DNA of 10,311 nt, from assembly GCA_002477955.1 (NCBI GenBank), contig DLLE01000062.1, positions 1-10,311 of the forward strand, in the 5' to 3' direction. The notes under the pieces are model-generated. The model made no database searches and was not told the DNA's origin. It saw only the letters and a program-made list of their open reading frames with translations. Positions 7,337 through 10,311 of this stretch are shown piece after piece. Source of the stretch: Treponema sp. UBA7570 (GTDB taxonomy: Bacteria > Spirochaetota > Spirochaetia > Treponematales > Treponemataceae). The position numbers and the translations under genes are program-made. Position 1 is the stretch's first letter; every line of letters starts with the position of its first letter.

Positions 7337-7441
7337 GGACGTGCCGGCAACAAGTTGCCGTCGGGCTTTCCAGAGTTCCGGCTTTCGCCTGCATTGCTCC
7401 TCTTCGTTCCGCAACGGCTCCGCCGCTCTTCCAATCCCTCA
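7337..7441 (-). repeat. GC-rich three-hairpin intergenic element, candidate dispersed repeat
   Basis: This stretch is markedly more GC-rich than the neighbouring intergenic DNA and begins about 8 bases after the stop of the carbohydrate-binding gene. It contains three short inverted repeats: CGGC/GCCG with a 3-base loop (7415-7425), GGC-GAAA-GCC with a GNRA-type tetraloop on the minus strand (7389-7380), and CGGCAAC/GTTGCCG with a 2-base centre (7345-7360). No T-run follows, so it is not a standard intrinsic terminator. A convincing ORF is absent. It looks like a REP-type or structured-RNA repeat, but copy number cannot be judged from one window. Confidence 0.45.
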
Positions 7442-7448
7442 CGCAAAA

Positions 7449-9164
7449 TTATCTTCCGCCTGGTCCCGGATTCGGATGCGTTCCTTCCGTTGCACCACCG
7501 GTTGTTCCGCTTGTCTTTGTGTAAACATAGCTTGAGGTTGTTGTCGCAATGTTGCTTGCGGTTGTTGTGCCGCCTGAAACGTCCGGCAATTCAACGTAAA
7601 GATTGCTGAACGTGCTTCCGCCGCTTGCCGTAACTCCGCTAACGGCTTTGTATGTTGTGCCGGTTTTTATTTCCGGAGAAGAAAGAATCATTATATACTG
7701 CGAGTTTGCGCTTGTTCCGAATGCAGACGGAATTGCAAACGCAAAAACAGCGTTTCCGCTTGAATCTTCAACGGCAAAAGTTGTTCCGCCCGCGCCAAAA
7801 TAATCTCCCGAAAGAACAACCGTGCTTTGCGTGCACTCGCTTGAAGTCGGCTTTGAATAGTTGCTCGTTCCAACTCCAACCAAAAGTCCGCCTGTAATTG
7901 CGAAAGTGTTTTCGTCGCAGTCAAACGCACATTCAGGAGTTTTTGCCGTCAAAGCGACAATCACACCGCCGTTTATAGTAAGCGTTCCGTTTGAGTCAAT
8001 CGCGTCGTTTGAAGAAGAATACGCGTAGATGTTTCCGCCGCTGATTACGACTTGCCCTGCGTAGCCTGAATCGTCGCGGCTTGCGTTTATGCAGTCGTCC
8101 GTGCAGTTCAAGTTTATGATTCCGCCTGAGATAAAGACCGCCTGCTTTCCCTCGATTCCTTCCGGGCTGAGTTTTGTCGTCTCGATTACCGTAACGCCGT
8201 CCGCGTCTGTGAATGTGTAAGCAGAGCTTGACTCGTCCGCCGGAGTTCCAGTTGTCGTTATGCTGATTTCTCCGCCGTTAATCAGAACGTAAGGATACGG
8301 GTCGTCGCTTGTGTCTTCAGTTTCCACGTCGTCCTCATAATCCCATTTTGCAGAAATTCCTTTTCCAACGGTTGAAGAAGTGATTTTTCCGCCGTTTATG
8401 ACGATAAATCCTTCGCCCGGATTGTCCTCGTCTTCCGCTCCCTCAACGATGATTCCGCGGCTCTGGTTGTTCGTGTTCGCGCCGGTTCCGCTGATTGTGA
8501 TTTCGCCTGAGTCCATAACAAATCCGTTCACGCTCTGGATTGCGTTCCGTCCGCTTGTGTTCACGTTCAAAGTTCCGCCGAAAATTCTGATGTAGTCCTT
8601 TGAATAAATTCCGTGCTTGTAGCCCTCGTTCAAGGTGAGCGAGCCGCTTCCCGAAATCAAGAGCGCACCTTTTGTGTAGATTGAGCCTTTTGTCTTGTCG
8701 CCCTTTGCCCAGCTTGCAGTAAGTTCCGCATCGTCAGCCTTTGTTCCAGAAAAACCGCTTGAATAATAATCTGTTCCTTCTGCCTCGCTGTAGCCTGTTC
8801 CGTATTTTCTGCCGTCTGTGAGCGAGTTCGTTCCTTCCAAAACAAGATAAACCGTCGATTTTGCGTCAACGTTTATGCAGGGATAGTTTCCGCTCGAAGA
8901 AATTACCGCGTCGTGAAGATAGAGCGCGACCGTTCCTTTTTTATATGAAGAAATGTTCAGCGCGCCTTTTTCCGCAGTTCCTGTTATGTCGAATTTCAAG
9001 TTTGATTTGTAAGATGACGAGTCGATGTAAAGAACTCCGTCAGAAATTTTCGCAGTTATTTCACTTGAATCCAAAGTTACAGTTGCAGATTCTCCGCCGT
9101 CGGTCAAAGAACTCCAAGTTGAATTGTCCGCCGAAACTTGAAGTTTGCTCAAATCAACATACAA
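7449..9164 (-). CDS. Carbohydrate-binding domain protein (Cthe_2159-like), body cut off from its signal peptide by an in-frame TGA
   Basis: The frame is open from just after the TGA at 9249-9251 to a TAA at 7449. The first possible start codon is a TTG at 9164, giving 571 residues; GGCGGA lies only 3 bases before it, too close to be convincing. The sequence is rich in Ser, Thr and Gly with turns such as INGGKI, INGGEI, ISGGII, ISGGNI, INGGVI and ITGGLL at regular intervals, as expected for a right-handed beta-helix. An early block, TVALYLHDAVISSSGNYPCI, resembles the start of Cthe_2159-type carbohydrate-binding domains, a family reported to bind polygalacturonate/cellulose-like polysaccharide. 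The last 40 residues are low-complexity Thr/Ser/Gly and end in NPGPGGR. Without the upstream segment the body has no export signal. It may be a pseudogene, a readthrough product or the result of a sequence error. Confidence 0.8.
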   Translation of the reverse strand: MYVDLSKLQVSADNSTWSSLTDGGESATVTLDSSEITAKISDGVLYIDSSSYKSNLKFDITGTAEKGALNISSYKKGTVALYLHDAVISSSGNYPCINVDAKSTVYLVLEGTNSLTDGRKYGTGYSEAEGTDYYSSGFSGTKADDAELTASWAKGDKTKGSIYTKGALLISGSGSLTLNEGYKHGIYSKDYIRIFGGTLNVNTSGRNAIQSVNGFVMDSGEITISGTGANTNNQSRGIIVEGAEDEDNPGEGFIVINGGKITSSTVGKGISAKWDYEDDVETEDTSDDPYPYVLINGGEISITTTGTPADESSSAYTFTDADGVTVIETTKLSPEGIEGKQAVFISGGIINLNCTDDCINASRDDSGYAGQVVISGGNIYAYSSSNDAIDSNGTLTINGGVIVALTAKTPECAFDCDENTFAITGGLLVGVGTSNYSKPTSSECTQSTVVLSGDYFGAGGTTFAVEDSSGNAVFAFAIPSAFGTSANSQYIMILSSPEIKTGTTYKAVSGVTASGGSTFSNLYVELPDVSGGTTTASNIATTTSSYVYTKTSGTTGGATEGTHPNPGPGGR

Positions 9165-9248
9165 AGTTCCGCCAAAAGCAACGCTTTCGTAAGCCGCCGC
9201 GCCTGTGATTATGTTTCGTGAAGAAGAGTTCGGAGAATAAGAATTCGG

Positions 9249-9251
9249 TCA
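9249..9251 (-). other. In-frame TGA codon interrupting the carbohydrate-binding lipoprotein gene
   Basis: The codons read TTC TGA CCG. The ATG at 9479 and the downstream open frame (TTG at 9164) are 315 bases apart, a multiple of three, so this is a nonsense codon and not a frameshift. It is the only stop in 677 codons before the terminal TAA. A single base change from a Ser (TCA), Leu (TTA), Arg (CGA), Gly (GGA) or Trp (TGG) codon would explain it. Confidence 0.85.
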
Positions 9252-9479
9252 GAAAGATATGTCGATTTTGTCCGAAGAATTGAAAGAAGTGATTTCAGAA
9301 GTTACAGTTGTAGCTGTCTCAACCGAGCCGGAAGACGAGCCGCCGCTTCCCGACGGAATTCCGCTTCCGCCTGAATCAGAATTAGAGCCGTCATCATCAA
9401 TGTTGCAGCCAGCAAAAACTAAACAACAAAATAAAAGCGCACCAAAAACCAGATAAAAAACCACCTTATTTTTCTTCAT
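9249..9479 (-). CDS. N-terminal lipoprotein segment of the carbohydrate-binding protein
   Basis: This 76-residue segment has a signal peptide ending in the lipobox VFAGC (Cys25), an acidic/Ser/Gly linker (NIDDDGSNSDSGGSG and onwards, about 26-55), then ETATTVTSEITSFNSSDKIDISF before a TGA. GGAGGA precedes the ATG at optimal distance. The linker and the residues just before the stop look like the normal lead-in to the downstream binding body, which continues in exactly the same frame. I therefore read it as the 5' end of one gene of 676 codons. As it stands, translation would yield only a short secreted lipopeptide. Confidence 0.75.
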   Translation of the reverse strand: MKKNKVVFYLVFGALLFCCLVFAGCNIDDDGSNSDSGGSGIPSGSGGSSSGSVETATTVTSEITSFNSSDKIDISF

Positions 9480-9514
9480 ATATCCTCCAAATATGGAAAA
9501 GTAAATATATTAAA

Positions 9515-9543
9515 AAAATAAAATAACAAGTTTTTAGTTACAA
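9515..9543 (-). promoter_or_regulatory. Possible promoter of the carbohydrate-binding lipoprotein gene
   Basis: On the minus strand TTGTAA (9543-9538) and TATTTT (9520-9515) are 17 bases apart, about 35 bases upstream of the ATG. The 119-bp gap is so AT-rich that other hexamer pairs, such as a TATATT at a less favourable spacing, are possible. I see no hairpin-plus-T-run terminator for the upstream transporter gene here. Confidence 0.3.
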
Positions 9544-9598
9544 AAAATATGTAATCAAATCTAGAAGAACTGGTTGCTGGCATTTTAAAGTCAATAGC

Positions 9599-10024
9599 TT
9601 ATCTATTTATCAAGGCAAGTCCTGCAAGAACTACAAAAACTCCCGCAATCTTATTCCAACTGAGAGGCTCCTTATAGAAGAGCCATCCAACAAAAATAAG
9701 AGCCACGGCAAGAAAAGCGCTTTGAACGACCGAAGCTGTACTGACAGGCCATCCAGCCTTATAAATATAAATCCAGCCGACTTCAAGCCCCACAAGAACA
9801 ATTCCGAACACAAACGGCACCCAATTCAATCTGCCATACTCCTGAAATAAATTTCCATTTCGGTTCAGAACAAAATACATCACGGCCGAAAACACTGCGC
9901 CGACAGAATATGTTATAGTGAGCGATGCCAGCGGATTTATTCCGTTTGGAACTGACTTTGCGCATATCTGATACATGACATTTGACAAAACAACCAGTAC
10001 AACTGGCAAAACATAACTTAACAC
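9599..10024 (-). CDS. Half-size EamA-family (DMT superfamily) transporter
   Basis: A 141-residue inner-membrane protein with five predicted membrane segments: VLSYVLPVVLVVLSNVMYQI, LASLTITYSVGAVFSAVMYF, FVFGIVLVGLEVGWIYIY, VVQSAFLAVALIFVGWLFY and IAGVFVVLAGLALI. This equals a single EamA repeat, where most family members have two, so it probably works as a dimer. The stretch GWLFYKEPLSWNKIAGVFVVLAGLALI is the typical end of an EamA repeat. I chose the GTG at 10024 because AAGGAG sits 6 bases upstream; a longer in-frame version from 10096 would have to be read through hairpin DNA and adds an unrelated stretch. Substrate unknown: export of metabolites or drugs is usual for the superfamily. Confidence 0.85.
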   Translation of the reverse strand: MLSYVLPVVLVVLSNVMYQICAKSVPNGINPLASLTITYSVGAVFSAVMYFVLNRNGNLFQEYGRLNWVPFVFGIVLVGLEVGWIYIYKAGWPVSTASVVQSAFLAVALIFVGWLFYKEPLSWNKIAGVFVVLAGLALINR

Positions 10025-10036
10025 TTTACTCTCCTT

Positions 10037-10147
10037 AATAAAACTCCGCGTTAGCGGCAAGCTACGGATGGCGAGAATCACAGTTTGTGAAAGCAACGCT
10101 TGAGCAAACTGTAATGATAAAAATTACACGGATGTAATTTTTATCAT
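10037..10147 (-). repeat. Three-hairpin intergenic element upstream of the EamA gene
   Basis: Three consecutive inverted repeats fill the gap. The strongest is a perfect 15-bp stem, ATGATAAAAATTACA / TGTAATTTTTATCAT with a CGGA loop (10114-10147, plus-strand reading). Next is ACAGTTTG / CAAACTGT (10080-10112) enclosing a nested AAGC / GCTT stem. The third is TAGC / GCTA (10052-10064) extended by outer CG pairs. The block is flanked by 7-bp direct repeats TAAGGAG on the minus strand (10156-10150 and 10037-10031). No T-run follows the 15-bp stem on the minus strand. It may be a MITE/REP-like dispersed element or a cis-acting RNA leader of the transporter gene. Confidence 0.55.
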
Positions 10148-10311
10148 GCCTCCTTAGAGCATTTGCTTTTTTTGTACCATTCAAGAACTTCGTTAAGATT
10201 TTCTTCCCGCACTCTTTCGCCGCCGTGGAGCATAATTTCAAGCATTTCGCTTTCCCGCTGAGTGCGGTCTGTCTTTGCCTCAAGCTGCCTTGTAACCATT
10301 TTGACCATCAT
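10144..10311 (-). CDS. 3' end of an unrecognised gene, running off the right edge
   Basis: The last 55 codons of a frame that reaches the right edge. They begin MMVKMVTRQLEAKTDRTQRE and continue through HGGERVREENLNEVLEWYKK to a Cys/Lys-rich end, SKCSKEA. The sequence is charged, with a helical pattern and no membrane segment. I do not recognise a family. The Met-Met at the very edge may or may not be the true start. The stop is TGA directly followed by TAA and overlaps the first hairpin arm of the neighbouring element, so the present C-terminus could have been set by that element. Confidence 0.55.
   Translation of the reverse strand: MMVKMVTRQLEAKTDRTQRESEMLEIMLHGGERVREENLNEVLEWYKKSKCSKEA

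Noticed and set aside
7355..7609. Plus-strand frames over the GC-rich element and the end of the carbohydrate-binding gene
   Set aside because: They are Arg/Cys/Leu-rich shadows of the GC-rich hairpins and the Thr/Ser-rich C-terminus, without an initiation site.
8380..8595. CRISPR-like periodicity in the carbohydrate-binding gene
   Set aside because: The recurrences are codons for the degenerate xSGGxI/INGGxI turns of a beta-helix, not identical repeats with unique spacers.
9249..9251. Selenocysteine at the in-frame TGA
   Set aside because: The bases right after TGA are pyrimidine-rich direct repeats with no stem-loop that could act as a bacterial SECIS, and the site is a structural linker rather than a redox site.
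9164..9260. Frameshift between the lipoprotein signal and the binding body
   Set aside because: The two parts are separated by a multiple of three bases and translate continuously through the TGA, so no frame change is needed.
10062..10283. 73-codon minus-strand frame across the hairpin element
   Set aside because: It runs through all of the strong hairpin in a frame different from the more plausible right-edge gene, and its composition looks random.
1..10311. TGA reassigned to a sense codon (code 4 or 25)
   Set aside because: All other genes are intact under the standard bacterial code with Trp as TGG, and the right-edge gene ends in TGA followed by TAA. The absence of TGA among the other eight stops is too small a sample.

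Overview
The window is moderately AT-rich and full of homopolymeric A/T tracts. It carries several lipoproteins with relaxed lipoboxes, a two-domain FbpB-type permease, a bacteriohemerythrin and a lipid-anchored Cthe_2159-like carbohydrate-binding protein. Together these suggest a host-associated spirochaete, most likely Treponema. That assignment is inference from gene content and style; no marker gene (rRNA, ribosomal protein) is present.

Left part (about 1-4630, all minus strand): one operon, read right to left. A promoter overlapped by a long dyad is followed by a substrate-binding lipoprotein, a fused two-domain permease, an ABC ATPase with a TOBE-type C-terminus, and an exported protein with a transglutaminase-like Cys-His-Asp triad that runs off the left edge. 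Spacing is tight (32-nt gap, 11-nt overlap, 5-nt gap). The importer belongs to the FbpABC/AfuABC ferric-iron-type family, but the binding protein lacks the twin-tyrosine ferric motif, so the substrate is open.

Middle (4733-7248): a divergent orphan N6-adenine DNA methyltransferase on the plus strand with no visible ribosome-binding site and a -10-like TATAAT so close to the ATG that the mRNA may be leaderless. It converges on a lipid-anchored endonuclease/exonuclease/phosphatase-family protein. Next, under its own promoter, comes a bacteriohemerythrin with all seven expected iron ligands.

Right part (7249-10311, minus strand): a GC-rich segment with three small hairpins; then a large Ser/Thr/Gly-rich beta-helix-like carbohydrate-binding lipoprotein that is split in frame by a single TGA codon between its signal/linker region and its binding body; then a half-size (single-repeat) EamA transporter. 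Upstream of that lies a second three-hairpin segment flanked by 7-bp direct repeats, followed by the 3' end of an unrecognised gene.

The observations most worth a second look are the lone in-frame TGA in the carbohydrate-binding lipoprotein, the dyad over the transporter promoter, and the two hairpin-rich intergenic elements. I did not find a convincing new multi-gene defence or biosynthetic system.
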